Of a stretch of 64,000 nucleotides of DNA, positions 55,280-64,000 are shown piece after piece. Below the pieces are notes generated by a model. It ran no database searches. It was given only the letters and a program-made list of their open reading frames with translations, and had not been told where the DNA came from. The stretch's first letter is position 1, and every line of letters begins with the position of its first letter. The stretch comes from Reichenbachiella carrageenanivorans (lineage in GTDB: Bacteria; Bacteroidota; Bacteroidia; Cytophagales; Cyclobacteriaceae), in contig NZ_CP106735.1 of NCBI RefSeq assembly GCF_025639805.1, forward strand, positions 744,001 through 808,000. Direction: 5' to 3'. A program made the position numbers and the translations under genes.

Positions 55280-57127
55280 TTATTGGATGGCCGAATCTGT
55301 TTTTACAGACAGTTCTCCCTTATCCCCTGACAATAGGCGATAAGTGTTGCCATCTGTTTTGACATTTTTACAATTGATAATTTCCAGGTTGGGTTTGTTC
55401 GGAAATAAAGGCAGATAGGTGTCGGTCTGTATGATGTCGTTACCCTGAAAATAGAGACCATCTACAGACATAGCTTTCAGGATGGAAGCATCAAAAGTGC
55501 GAATTTCATTATTTCTGATGAAAATATTCCTACTGTAAGCTCCTTCAATGTACTTTTTCGATTCATATTGAGGATCAATCTGAAAAACTGACTGCGGGAT
55601 GCCACTATATACACAATTTTCAATTTTATTGTTTTCTATGATCAGGCTATCACATGGGCCAGACTCATTCCACAATCCCAAATCGCCAGTGATACGAAAG
55701 GCAGCCATTTGAGAAGAAATGTAATTATTTCTGACCTCTACTTTTCTTGGTGTAGAAATCAAGAGACCTCTAGCTCTATTGTTTCTAATAATGTTGTTTT
55801 CTATTAGCGCAGCCGCGTGCCAGGTAATGTTCTCTATTCCATCATATACGCTTACACTGCCCTTGACAGATTCACTAAAGGTAAGAATCGATATCTTCTC
55901 ATTTACACGCTTGATGTTTTTGATCACGAGAGGCTCTCTGGTAGGCAACAAGGTTTTCTGATCTATTACCTGAATGCTATCTCCTACTTCGCCAAATAGG
56001 TAATCATTCTGATGCGGGTGATACGTCTCTACGGCCACCTGATCATCTGCCAATATTTTGTTGACTCGTACATACGTACCATGAATATTGGTCGCATCGT
56101 CTAGCATATTTTCGAACGTACAGTTCTTGATCGTCACGAGTCCTTTGCAGTTGCAAAAATGAGTAGCGTCAGCAGTACTCGTTATATACCTTCCACTTCC
56201 TTCTTTCAGCATCACATTGAAACCGTCCAATGTGATGTTTTCAGAACGCTCTGCGATAAGCCCCATGCCTCCGGCATGATGAACGGTTACATTGTTGAGC
56301 AACAAATTCTTTGTTTTGAATACTCGGAATGCAGGATTCTGTCGGTTGAATAGATATTCTCCCTTCGATACAAATACAGAACCCACTGGCGGTGTTTCTT
56401 TATAGCTGGTTTCTAATCTTACTAGGTTCTCATTTATCTGCGATGCAGGAAAATGGTGAGTGTCAAAACTGCTGTATCGGTTGTGAGCATAAAGTGGTGC
56501 CTTCGTAGACGCATCCCATATAATGTTCTGCCCGACCATTTGATCGTATTTCTCTTGCTGGGTAAACTTGTATCCATACTTGCGCTCATATGGAGAATCT
56601 TCACGCTCCAGACTCATATATAGATGACCATTGTCTAGTTTATGTGGGGTCACCACATGGATATCAAAAGTTTTGTTTACGGGATCATTGTCTATCACTT
56701 CTCCTTGTAGAAAAAATGGCACCTCCCAGTCCAAACTAAAATTTGTTACTTTCAAATTGCTGCTCTCTTCTATAATGAAGGGTAGCATCTTGCCATGAAA
56801 AATGAATTCTGATCCTCCTCCGTCGATCTCTAGCCCATCAAAACCTATAAGCGGAAAAGCTGTTCTTTTCAGGCCGTTGTCATTGTTGGTAATAGCACAA
56901 TAAAAATCTGGAGCGAATGTGGGATAAAAATGATAAGTCCCTTTGGGAAAAGTCAGTTTGCTTATCCCCTGTTCCTTGCATTGCTCAAGGGCTTTTATAA
57001 CCAGTGGGGTAACATCCTTTGCTTCTAAAATACCCAAATCCTTCATATCCAGATTTCTGGGTATTGGCACATTCGCACATCTAAAAAGCGAAATTGTTAC
57101 AAGGATGAGTAGAATACTGTTTTTCAT
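55280..57127 (-). CDS. GH110 alpha-1,3-galactosidase, lipoprotein
   Basis: From ATG 57127 the 615-residue protein has a lipoprotein signal (SILLILVTISLFRC, Cys15) and a right-handed beta-helix. It carries the diagnostic GH110 region ADATHFCNCKG (Asp320) and NMLDDATNIHGTYVRV (Asp343, Asp344). These are the aspartates expected for inverting catalysis. Characterised GH110 enzymes cleave terminal alpha-1,3-linked galactose, as in blood group B antigens, and some accept linear alpha-1,3-galactosides. The first gene of the operon, it would act at the cell surface or in the periplasm on chain ends. Confidence 0.9.
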   Translation of the reverse strand: MKNSILLILVTISLFRCANVPIPRNLDMKDLGILEAKDVTPLVIKALEQCKEQGISKLTFPKGTYHFYPTFAPDFYCAITNNDNGLKRTAFPLIGFDGLEIDGGGSEFIFHGKMLPFIIEESSNLKVTNFSLDWEVPFFLQGEVIDNDPVNKTFDIHVVTPHKLDNGHLYMSLEREDSPYERKYGYKFTQQEKYDQMVGQNIIWDASTKAPLYAHNRYSSFDTHHFPASQINENLVRLETSYKETPPVGSVFVSKGEYLFNRQNPAFRVFKTKNLLLNNVTVHHAGGMGLIAERSENITLDGFNVMLKEGSGRYITSTADATHFCNCKGLVTIKNCTFENMLDDATNIHGTYVRVNKILADDQVAVETYHPHQNDYLFGEVGDSIQVIDQKTLLPTREPLVIKNIKRVNEKISILTFSESVKGSVSVYDGIENITWHAAALIENNIIRNNRARGLLISTPRKVEVRNNYISSQMAAFRITGDLGLWNESGPCDSLIIENNKIENCVYSGIPQSVFQIDPQYESKKYIEGAYSRNIFIRNNEIRTFDASILKAMSVDGLYFQGNDIIQTDTYLPLFPNKPNLEIINCKNVKTDGNTYRLLSGDKGELSVKTDSAIQ

Positions 57128-57150
57128 ATGATTGTGATTATATAGAACCA

Positions 57151-57158
57151 CAAACCTA
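57151..57158 (-). promoter_or_regulatory. Candidate -7 box of the GH110-susCD operon
   Basis: On the minus strand the segment reads TAGGTTTG, an exact match to TAnnTTTG, 24 bp before the GH110 ATG. No clear -33 TTTG was found at 19-23 bp. With no intervening gene up to 57303, this is the only visible promoter candidate. Confidence 0.35.
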
Positions 57159-57432
57159 TGATCTCAATTAAATTAAGCTTCATTCTGCTGTAACAGAAGC
57201 ATGCAAATTTGTAACACGAAGAGAAAAACCGTCTTTTTTCAAGAAAAAAAGCCAATGACAGTCCATGAATTAGAGACTCCATGAGAGATAATAGAGCACT
57301 GCTTTGTTTAAAAATTTAAAAGTGAAAATAGAATCACACGCAAGGGATCAAACTTCCATCTACTTTTTTTACATCTATCCCCTTCTCCATTTTCTTTATT
57401 ATATAGCTTTGATCTTTTCAAAAATCAGGATC

Positions 57433-57978
57433 ATGCCACTCAGTACAAAAAACAAGAAATATATTTATTGGTTTGCCTCATTTACAGCCTTGTTCGTCAT
57501 CCTACTTTCCGTTTTTTACAATTTGGGAGGATTCAAAGAAATCCGTACGGTGGCAGCCAAGAACATCTCCTACAGCATAGCTGGCAAGCAGGTACACGGC
57601 AAACTCACATCCAAAGAAGAGCATTTTTTGTTTGAAGAACTGAAGGGCTATCTCTCGGATGGCTCGCTCAAAGGCACCCTGTCTATCGTCAACTACAAAG
57701 ACGATACGCTTGGTGAATACGAAAGCAGAAGATTTGTAGGCATACTGCTCACCGACGAAATGTCCATGATCCCTGCTGGACTCACCGTACTAGAACTAGA
57801 AGGGCAAACGACCTTTCAGGCGGCACTCACTATGCACCCTATCGTAATGCCCAATACAGAAAAAGTAGAGGCCAAGCTGCAATCGCTCGCCAAGGAAAAG
57901 GGCAAAACATTACGCCCATTTACCTTAGAAAAACTCTACCAAGACAATTCGGTCATAGTAGAGGTATTTGCTCAATAA
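57433..57978 (+). CDS. Membrane-anchored protein, possible GyrI-like fold
   Basis: From ATG 57433 the 181-residue protein has one N-terminal anchor (YIYWFASFTALFVILLSVFYNL) and a periplasmic domain. That domain has two repeats of the type YKDDTLGEYESRRFVGILL, PAGLTVLELEGQTTFQAALTMHPIV and LYQDNSVIVEVFA. The fold pattern recalls GyrI/SOUL-like small-molecule binding domains, which is an inference. The upstream extension to 57304 includes only a hydrophobic stretch, and the ATG is preferred. It is convergent with the ABC exporter gene, with a 9-bp gap. Confidence 0.55.
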   Translation: MPLSTKNKKYIYWFASFTALFVILLSVFYNLGGFKEIRTVAAKNISYSIAGKQVHGKLTSKEEHFLFEELKGYLSDGSLKGTLSIVNYKDDTLGEYESRRFVGILLTDEMSMIPAGLTVLELEGQTTFQAALTMHPIVMPNTEKVEAKLQSLAKEKGKTLRPFTLEKLYQDNSVIVEVFAQ

Positions 57979-57987
57979 ATTAAAAAA

Positions 57988-59784
57988 TTATTCTGTCGTG
58001 GCTGACAGTTCTTCTCCATGGATTTGCTTGTCATAGAGCGATTTGTATGTGCCATCTTTGCCAATAAGCTCTTTATGCGACCCCTGCTCCACAATCTGAC
58101 CGCTATCCAGCACGATAATCTTATCGGCCAACTGCGCGGATGATACACGATGTGAGATAATCACGGTAGTTCGCCCCACCATAATCTTTTTCATGCTGTT
58201 AAGAATGCTGTTCTCCGTCTTGGTATCTACAGCCGACAGACAGTCATCCATAATCAAGATTTTGGGTTCTCTTGCAATCGCTCTCGCTATAGATACCCGT
58301 TGTTTTTGTCCACCAGACAGCGTAATTCCTCTTTCTCCCAACATCGTCTGAAACCCTTTCGGAAATCGGTCAATATTTTCGGTAAGATCCGCATGGTCTG
58401 CAGCAGTTCGGATTTGCGCCTCTGTTAGGGTTTGATTACCAAAAGCGATATTGTCTGCAATACTCTCCGAAAACAAAAATACGTCTTGCGGCACATAGCC
58501 GATATTGCCTCGCACAGACGACAATGCGTAGTCTTTGATAGAAATATCATCGATCTTAACAGCACCACCAGTAGCATCATACATACGACAAAGCAAATTG
58601 GCAATGGTGCTTTTCCCCGACCCTGTAGTCCCAATGATTGCAATCGATTCGCCTGCCTTCACATCAAAAGACACCTCCTTCAGTGCTTGAATACCAGAAT
58701 CTGGATAAGTGAAAGTCACGTTTTCGAAAACCACATCTCCAGAAATATCTTTCTCTATATTTTTCTCTGAGATTATATCGTTTTCCGTATGCAAAAATTC
58801 ATTGATACGCTTTTGAGAAGCAGCGGCGCGCTGGATAATACTGGTGATCCACCCCAGAGCCGTCACAGGCCAGGTCAGCATATTGACATAAATGATAAAC
58901 TCCGCTATGTTACCCGTGCTCAGTTCGCCTTGCAAAATACCTATCGAACCTACATATACGGTCAGGATCACACTCATCCCAATCAAACTCATAATCAACG
59001 GAAAAAACAAAGCCTGCACAAAGGCCAATCGAAGTGACTTGTCTTTATAATCATCGCTCGCAGCAGAAAATTTCTGATTGTAATCCTCCTCTCGTACAAA
59101 AGCTTTGATCACCCGAATACCAGAAAACGCCTCTTGTACAAACGTAGATAGACCTGACAAACTCTCTTGGATCTCCTCCGAACGCTTGTTGATGATATTG
59201 TTGACATAATAAATACTAAATGACAGGAAGGGCAATGGCAACAAAGAGTACAACGTCAACTCTACATTGATCGACAACATGAAAGGGATCACAATCAAAA
59301 ACATGGTGAACAAATTGATCCCATACATGATAGCAGGCCCCACATACATCCGAACACGACTTACATCTTCGGAGATTCTATTCATCAAATCTCCTGTATT
59401 GTTTTTACGATAAAAACTGAGAGAAAGCGTTTGATAGTGCTCGTATATTTCATTCTTGAGATCGTATTCTATAAGTCGAGACATCACAATGATCGTCTGA
59501 CGCATAAAGAACATAAATATGCCCTTGAGCATCGCAGATACCAGTATGACCACCCCAAAAATCAAAATACTTGACGCAAAGAGGTCATACGTCTCTTTTT
59601 GTAAACCAAACCCCTCAAATCCATTGTATACCTGAAAGCTACCTTGTATCAAGTCGAACGAATGACGCACCACCACCGCAGGAATCACCCCAAACAAATT
59701 GGAAATGATGATAAAGACAGTACCGAAAATCAAATGATACTTATACTTAAGTAAATACTTATTCAGATGTGCGAGGTCTTTCAT
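57988..59784 (-). CDS. ABC exporter, MsbA/multidrug type (fused TMD-NBD)
   Basis: This 598-residue half-transporter has six membrane spans in residues 1-320 and a nucleotide-binding domain in the last 250. That domain carries Walker A IGTTGSGKST, the Q-loop YVPQDVFLFSESIADNIAFG, signature LSGGQKQR, Walker B ILIMDDCLSAVD and H-loop TVIISHR. It works as a dimer. Exported substrates in this class include lipids (MsbA) and drugs; this one cannot be placed without a tree. Confidence 0.93.
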   Translation of the reverse strand: MKDLAHLNKYLLKYKYHLIFGTVFIIISNLFGVIPAVVVRHSFDLIQGSFQVYNGFEGFGLQKETYDLFASSILIFGVVILVSAMLKGIFMFFMRQTIIVMSRLIEYDLKNEIYEHYQTLSLSFYRKNNTGDLMNRISEDVSRVRMYVGPAIMYGINLFTMFLIVIPFMLSINVELTLYSLLPLPFLSFSIYYVNNIINKRSEEIQESLSGLSTFVQEAFSGIRVIKAFVREEDYNQKFSAASDDYKDKSLRLAFVQALFFPLIMSLIGMSVILTVYVGSIGILQGELSTGNIAEFIIYVNMLTWPVTALGWITSIIQRAAASQKRINEFLHTENDIISEKNIEKDISGDVVFENVTFTYPDSGIQALKEVSFDVKAGESIAIIGTTGSGKSTIANLLCRMYDATGGAVKIDDISIKDYALSSVRGNIGYVPQDVFLFSESIADNIAFGNQTLTEAQIRTAADHADLTENIDRFPKGFQTMLGERGITLSGGQKQRVSIARAIAREPKILIMDDCLSAVDTKTENSILNSMKKIMVGRTTVIISHRVSSAQLADKIIVLDSGQIVEQGSHKELIGKDGTYKSLYDKQIHGEELSATTE

Positions 59785-59949
59785 TCAGAATGGCCAGAAA
59801 TGATGCTTTATAAATTGCAATAATACAAAGTTCAAACGGCAATATTTTTTGAAAGTTCGCATTATCTAACAATAAAAATAGGAGAGATCAGGGCATTTGA
59901 AAATTTAATTAATCAATAACTAATGTCATTTATCTGATTAAAAATATTC

Positions 59950-59957
59950 TACCTTTG
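59950..59957 (+). promoter_or_regulatory. Candidate -7 box of the leucine dehydrogenase gene
   Basis: TACCTTTG matches the Bacteroidota -7 consensus TAnnTTTG exactly and lies 49 bp before the chosen ATG at 60006. It also tells against the TTG at 59955 as the start. Confidence 0.5.
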
Positions 59958-60005
59958 CGCTTATTTTCAATACCCGACAACGTTAGCAATCATAAACCCA
60001 AAAAT

Positions 60006-61109
60006 ATGATAGAAGTGAACGAACCACTGAAAAGAGACGAAGTGTCATTGTTTTCAGGAATAGAAGAAATGAACCACGAGCAGGTAGTTTTTTGTCATGA
60101 CAAAGCTACAGGACTAAAGGCCATCATAGCCATTCACAACACGGTGCTGGGGCCAGCCATGGGCGGCACCAGAATGTGGCATTATACTTCTGATCAAGAA
60201 GCCCTGACAGATGTCTTAAGATTGTCTAGAGGCATGACCTTGAAAAACGCAATCGCTGGTTTGAATATTGGGGGAGGTAAAGCCGTCTTGATCGGCGATG
60301 CTCGAAAGTTAAAAAACGAAGCCTTGATGAGACGCTTCGGTAAATTTGTAAACAGCCTTGGTGGTAAATACTGGACCGCCGAAGACGTAAACATGAGTAC
60401 CAAAGACATGGAGTACGTACGCATGGAAACCCCATACGTGACTGGCTTACCCGATTTTATGGGCGGGTCTGGCGACCCTTCTCCTGTAACTGCCTATGGT
60501 GTATACATGGGAATGAAAGCAGCCGCTAAAAAAGCATACGGTTCGGAGAAACTCGAAGGCAAAAAAATATTGGTGCAAGGCACTGGCAATGTGGGCACCT
60601 ATCTGATAGAAAATCTGATCAAAGAAAATGCTCAGGTGATGATCTCAGATATCTTTGAAGACAAAATTAAAAAAGTAACCGACCGCTTCCCTGTGGAAGT
60701 AGTAGCAGCAGATCAGGTCTTTGATTCGGCTTTCGATATCTACGCACCCTGCGCACTTGGCGGCACTTTGAATGACGAAAATATTACCAAGCTCAACTGC
60801 GACATTATAGCAGGTGGAGCTAATAACCAATTGCTCGATGAAAATATTCACGGCAAAGCCCTAGTAAATAAAGGCATATTGTACGCCCCAGACTTCCTAA
60901 TCAATGGCGGTGGCATTACCAATGTGTACTACGAATACGAAGGCAATTACAATAGAGACAGAGTGATGAGCCAGACCGAGCGTATCTTCGACACTACCCT
61001 TGAGGTATTTGATAGATGCACACAGACAGGCGTAACACCGCAGGCAGCTGCTATCCAAATTGCTGAAAACAGAATCGCAGCGATTGGAAATAACAAATTG
61101 CCACTATAA
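60006..61109 (+). CDS. Leucine/phenylalanine-type amino-acid dehydrogenase
   Basis: This 367-residue NAD(P)-dependent dehydrogenase belongs to the Glu/Leu/Phe/Val family. It carries PAMGGTRMW, GLNIGGGKAVLIGD (catalytic Lys), TAEDVNMSTKDMEYV, the Rossmann motif VQGTGNVGTYLIENL, and the C-terminal CDIIAGGANNQL and FLINGGGITNVYYEY. It deaminates branched-chain or aromatic amino acids to 2-oxo acids, or runs the reverse. ATG 60006 is taken over TTG 59955. It ends 41 bp before nusB and may be transcribed with it. Confidence 0.93.
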   Translation: MIEVNEPLKRDEVSLFSGIEEMNHEQVVFCHDKATGLKAIIAIHNTVLGPAMGGTRMWHYTSDQEALTDVLRLSRGMTLKNAIAGLNIGGGKAVLIGDARKLKNEALMRRFGKFVNSLGGKYWTAEDVNMSTKDMEYVRMETPYVTGLPDFMGGSGDPSPVTAYGVYMGMKAAAKKAYGSEKLEGKKILVQGTGNVGTYLIENLIKENAQVMISDIFEDKIKKVTDRFPVEVVAADQVFDSAFDIYAPCALGGTLNDENITKLNCDIIAGGANNQLLDENIHGKALVNKGILYAPDFLINGGGITNVYYEYEGNYNRDRVMSQTERIFDTTLEVFDRCTQTGVTPQAAAIQIAENRIAAIGNNKLPL

Positions 61110-61150
61110 ATTACATGAGTGATCGCATGATCATTCACAAATTTGATTTA

Positions 61151-62293
61151 ATGCTAAATAGACGTTCTTTACGTATTAAAGGTATGCAAGCGATCTTCGC
61201 TTATCATACCGCCCGAGAAGCCGAATTCAACATTTGCAAGCAATCGGCCCAAAATCAGTTTCTCCCTGACCTCAACTCCATGGAAGTTCAGGACAAAGAA
61301 GGGCTCGCCCAAGATCGGGAGCAAGCTGCGAAGGGCTTTCATGCTTTGATCCACCAAGGTGCTGATGCGCTACCAGAAGACATCAAGCCCGAAATTGTCA
61401 AAGTAATAAAAGCCGAGAGACAGAGTTATCTCAATCAAGTCACGGCCAACAAAGTACACTTCAAAAAGCGTATGCTAGAAGGTATTACTTCTATTTTCGA
61501 TGATTACATCAAATTTTTATTTCTCATTGTAGAAATTCAAGAATTGATCGGTCATGAAAAACGCAAAAAGAATAACTCGCACGACAATTTTGCAAAAAAC
61601 ATAGTCATCAATGGCATCAAAAACGACGAGGCCTTAGAAGATGAGCGCATCAGGAAAAATGTAGCATGGGACACCGATCTCGTCAGAGCTTGGTATCGAG
61701 AATACATCAAACCACAAGAATTTTTTATTGAATATGACAATCTAGCCAAGGCCACCATCGAGGATGACCAAGAGCTCGTACAGACGATCTACAAAACGAT
61801 CATATTCAAAAACGAAAACATCAACGACTATTTCGAAGCACTGGATCTAGGTTGGAGCGAAAACAAACCTATTCTCAAAAGCATGGTTTTGAAAACCATC
61901 AAATCCATAGAAAATGAAGAAAGTGAACCATTAATGATGGAACTTTCTAAAAACTGGGATGAGGATTTACTATTTTTGAAAGAGCTATACGATCTAGCCA
62001 TAGACAAGGAAGAAGAATACGAAAACCTAATCGAAAATAAATCTAAAAACTGGGAAATAGATCGTGTAGCACTGACGGATAGGATCATTTTAGAAATGGC
62101 CATCGCAGAAATGATTCATTTCACATCCATTCCCGTCAAAGTGACCATCAATGAGTACATTGAATTATCGAAACTTTATAGTACGCCAAAGAGTAAACAG
62201 TTTGTAAATGGCCTCTTGGATGTACTTTCGGTAGAATTACAAAAAGATGGTCAAATCAAGAAAAGTGGACGTGGACTCCTAGACAATAAATAA
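61151..62293 (+). CDS. nusB: Transcription antitermination factor NusB, extended form
   Basis: This 380-residue protein keeps the NusB fold start MLNRRSLRIKGMQAIFAYHTA. The C-terminal half is the clear NusB domain: VALTDRIILEMAIAEMIHFTSIPVKVTINEYIELSKLYSTPKSKQFVNGLLDVL. NusB joins NusE to load antitermination complexes on boxA in rRNA leaders. Bacteroidota forms are much longer than the 140 residues of E. coli because of a helical insert (here about residues 40-270). An upstream ATG at 61115 is possible but does not fit the family. Confidence 0.9.
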   Translation: MLNRRSLRIKGMQAIFAYHTAREAEFNICKQSAQNQFLPDLNSMEVQDKEGLAQDREQAAKGFHALIHQGADALPEDIKPEIVKVIKAERQSYLNQVTANKVHFKKRMLEGITSIFDDYIKFLFLIVEIQELIGHEKRKKNNSHDNFAKNIVINGIKNDEALEDERIRKNVAWDTDLVRAWYREYIKPQEFFIEYDNLAKATIEDDQELVQTIYKTIIFKNENINDYFEALDLGWSENKPILKSMVLKTIKSIENEESEPLMMELSKNWDEDLLFLKELYDLAIDKEEEYENLIENKSKNWEIDRVALTDRIILEMAIAEMIHFTSIPVKVTINEYIELSKLYSTPKSKQFVNGLLDVLSVELQKDGQIKKSGRGLLDNK

Positions 62294-62294
62294 C

Positions 62295-62597
62295 ATGAGT
62301 AAAAAATCAAATTCGTTTTTATCATTTTTGACTGGCGCAGCAGCTGGTGCCATCTTGGGTATATTATATGCACCTGACAAAGGTGAAAACACAAGAGACA
62401 AACTTTCTTATCAACTTGATAAGTACAGCAAAAAATTAGATGACTTGGTCAAAGAATTTGTGGAAGGCAAAGAACTGAGCGAAAATGAAGCTAAATCAGA
62501 AGGTGAAAAAATCGTAAGCGACGCAAAAGAAAAAGCAGAAAAATTGCTAGACGATGTGAACGGACTTATCACCAAAATCAAAAGCGAAGAAGTGTAA
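62295..62597 (+). CDS. YtxH domain protein
   Basis: This 100-residue protein has a short N-terminal hydrophobic segment rich in Gly/Ala (FLSFLTGAAAGAILGILYAPDKGENTRDKL), the YtxH/gas-vesicle-like signature, and a long charged helix afterwards (DAKEKAEKLLDDVNGLITKI). It is membrane-associated and linked to stress in other bacteria. It starts 1 bp after the nusB stop, so the two are co-translated. Confidence 0.88.
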   Translation: MSKKSNSFLSFLTGAAAGAILGILYAPDKGENTRDKLSYQLDKYSKKLDDLVKEFVEGKELSENEAKSEGEKIVSDAKEKAEKLLDDVNGLITKIKSEEV

Positions 62598-62720
62598 ACA
62601 AGTGACTTCATCATTTGTTAAATAGTTGTTAAGGATAGATACTCTATCAATTGATTGAGCCTCCTTCATTAACTTTACTTCTACTTATTTTAGAAAAATT
62701 TCCAATAAAACTTACTAGTT

Positions 62721-63263
62721 ATGAAAAGTATAAAATTAATTCCAGTATTCGTGGCAGTAGTAGCTATGATCGCTACAGGATGTAGCAGTGGAGACGTAGA
62801 AAGCAGAATAGCAAGACTTGAAGGCCGTGTAGCCGAGCTCGAAGGCTCTGGTACTGCTGCAGCGAGATCTACTTCTACCCAACCTGCCGCAACAGCAGAG
62901 CCTGAAGTAAAGCCAGAAGGACCACTTCCTGCATTTACATTCAACGAAGAATCTCATGATTTCGGAACGATCAATGAAGGAGACGAAGTAGAGCACATTT
63001 TCGCATTCACCAATACAGGCGATGCGCCATTGATTATCTCTAGTGCTACTGGATCATGTGGATGTACCGTGCCTGAATGGCCAAAAGAGCCAATCGGCAT
63101 AGGCGAAAAGGGCGAGATCAAGGTGAAATTCAACAGTAGAAAGAAGCCTGGCATCCAAAACAAAACGGTTACGATCACGTCAAACACCTACCCAAAACAA
63201 ACAAGAATCAAAATCAAGGCTAACGTGACACCAGCACCTAAGGATGCTAACTCACCGTCTTAA
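62721..63263 (+). CDS. DUF1573 lipoprotein with coiled coil
   Basis: This 180-residue lipoprotein has a signal ending MIATGC (Cys21). A short coiled coil follows (VESRIARLEGRVAELEG), then an Ala/Thr/Pro linker and a single DUF1573 Ig-like domain at residues 75-175 (ESHDFGTINEGDEVEHIFAFTNTGDAPLIISSATGSCGCTVPEWP). The conserved GSCGCT cysteines are present. Function is unknown; it is a common envelope protein in Bacteroidota. It lies 123 bp past the ytxH stop and 36 bp before yajC. Confidence 0.92.
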   Translation: MKSIKLIPVFVAVVAMIATGCSSGDVESRIARLEGRVAELEGSGTAAARSTSTQPAATAEPEVKPEGPLPAFTFNEESHDFGTINEGDEVEHIFAFTNTGDAPLIISSATGSCGCTVPEWPKEPIGIGEKGEIKVKFNSRKKPGIQNKTVTITSNTYPKQTRIKIKANVTPAPKDANSPS

Positions 63264-63299
63264 GTCTTACATTCATCTAATTTCAACAATTAACGAAGC

Positions 63300-63608
63300 A
63301 TGTTAAACTTCATCATATTACAAGCGGCCGCAGGTGGCGCAGGGTATTCTAATTTCATCATGATTGGCGTCATGGTCGTGATATTCTATTTCTTCTTTAT
63401 TCGCCCTCAGCAAAAAAAGCAAAAAGATCAGAAAGCTTTTACTGAAAGCGTGACCAAAGGGGACAATGTCGTAACTATCGGCGGCATCCATGGCAAAGTT
63501 TTGTCAGTAGAAGACACTACTGTAACTTTAGAAATAGACAAAGGTGCAAAGATGAAGATTGAAAAATCTTCTATCTCGATGGAGTCTACTAAGAAAGTAG
63601 CGAGCTAA
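63300..63608 (+). CDS. yajC: Preprotein translocase subunit YajC
   Basis: This 102-residue protein has one membrane helix (FIMIGVMVVIFYFFFIRPQQKKQKDQKAF, the FxxIRPQ signature) and the cytoplasmic tail VTKGDNVVTIGGIHGKVLSVEDTTVTLEID. It assists SecDF and SecYEG in membrane protein insertion. The order DUF1573-yajC-ybbR is conserved in Cytophagales. SecDF itself is encoded 46 kb away at 14.2 kb. Confidence 0.95.
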   Translation: MLNFIILQAAAGGAGYSNFIMIGVMVVIFYFFFIRPQQKKQKDQKAFTESVTKGDNVVTIGGIHGKVLSVEDTTVTLEIDKGAKMKIEKSSISMESTKKVAS

Positions 63609-63633
63609 TTGTTTTTTATGAATAAATAATTGA

Positions 63634-64000
63634 ATGGGAATATTTAGGTTCTTATTACCTGGATTAAAAGATAACTGGAAGGTAGTTGTGCTCTCAATAT
63701 TAGGAGCAACTACCTTTTGGTTTTTTAATGCCATGAACAAGTCATACGACACTCGGGTGGACTACCCTCTATCCTATACCTTCGATAGAGACAGTGTCGT
63801 CGTGATAGATCCACTTGCTCCCCAAATCAAAATAGATGTGACCAGTGGTGGATGGAACCTCATCAGAAAAACGCTACGAATCAACGCAACCCCCATCAAC
63901 ATCCCTCTTGACAACCCAACCGAAATAAAGTTTTTAACTCGATCTAGCCTCATCCCGATGATCTCCGATCAACTCGATGGGCTTCGTCTGATTTATGTAG
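63634..64000 (+). CDS. YbbR-like domain protein, 3' end cut by window edge
   Basis: The first 122 residues read MGIFRFLLPGLKDNWKVVVLSILGATTFWFFNAMNKSYD, with a single N-terminal membrane helix. A YbbR-like beta domain follows (YTFDRDSVVVIDPLAPQIKIDVTSGG). YbbR/CdaR proteins are periplasmic regulators of cyclic-di-AMP synthase in Firmicutes; here the role is less sure. It begins 25 bp after yajC. The frame runs off the window. Confidence 0.85.
   Translation, partial: MGIFRFLLPGLKDNWKVVVLSILGATTFWFFNAMNKSYDTRVDYPLSYTFDRDSVVVIDPLAPQIKIDVTSGGWNLIRKTLRINATPINIPLDNPTEIKFLTRSSLIPMISDQLDGLRLIYV

Noticed and set aside
57304..57432. N-terminal extension of the gene at 57433
   Set aside because: The extension has no export or domain signature and ATG 57433 gives a normal single-anchor protein.
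1..64000. CRISPR array, tRNA or rRNA genes
   Set aside because: No regularly spaced short repeats, no tRNA cloverleaf or CCA-ended gene and no rRNA-like sequence were noticed.

Overview
The window is chromosomal DNA of a Bacteroidota bacterium, most likely a marine or freshwater gliding-type member of the Cytophagales (Reichenbachiella/Flammeovirga-like). The lineage call rests on several markers: SusC/SusD proteins, a hybrid two-component regulator, type IX secretion (T9SS) sorting domains, PorT next to UbiE, a fused SecDF, a long NusB, DUF5606, DUF6588 and TAnnTTTG-type promoter boxes. The genus is inference. No rRNA, tRNA, CRISPR array or intact transposase was seen.

Region 1 (1-24.4 kb) is mostly housekeeping. 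It holds a partial secreted helical protein, an FdtA-like cupin with a GNAT/FemAB-like acyltransferase, ubiE-porT, engB, DUF5606, fructose-1,6-bisphosphatase, aspartate kinase, a frameshifted fructosamine kinase with a low-molecular-weight phosphatase, a DUF6588 barrel, a 2-Cys peroxiredoxin, rsgA, a GT2 glycosyltransferase, secDF, a MazF-type toxin-antitoxin pair, a DUF2520 protein, two envelope proteins, an NhaC-type antiporter and a UvrD/PcrA helicase. Three strong hairpin terminators lie here.

Region 2 (24.4-29.2 kb) is an accessory island. Direct and inverted copies of a structured repeat (65-bp form A, 85-bp form B) punctuate a RelE/ParE-type toxin-antitoxin pair, a 5'-truncated and frameshifted RHS toxin tip with a membrane-protein immunity candidate, and a second possible toxin tail followed by a small lipoprotein.

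Region 3 (29.2-35.4 kb) is a compact four-gene operon on the minus strand: a PKD protein, an unknown secreted protein, a membrane-anchored propeller/Y_Y_Y sensor with no kinase, and a PorE-like TPR/propeller/CarboxypepD/OmpA protein. I do not recognise it as a described system.

Region 4 (35.6-57.2 kb) is a polysaccharide utilisation locus. A hybrid sensor kinase/AraC regulator (38.4 kb, plus strand) faces a six-gene minus-strand operon: a GH110 alpha-galactosidase lipoprotein, SusC, SusD, a T9SS-exported cadherin-repeat protein in the usual glycan-binding-protein position, a 1155-residue GH110-like enzyme with T9SS sorting, and a 618-residue GH110-like enzyme. All three enzymes share D-x22-DD spacing in the catalytic region. 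An SLC13 anion transporter and a serine hydrolase lie divergent to the regulator. The locus looks dedicated to a glycan rich in alpha-linked galactose, and no sulfatase or other recognisable glycosidase lies in the window.

Region 5 (57.3-64 kb) returns to core genes: an unknown membrane-anchored protein, an MsbA-like ABC exporter, a Leu/Phe-type dehydrogenase, and the nusB-ytxH-DUF1573-yajC-ybbR cluster, cut by the window end.
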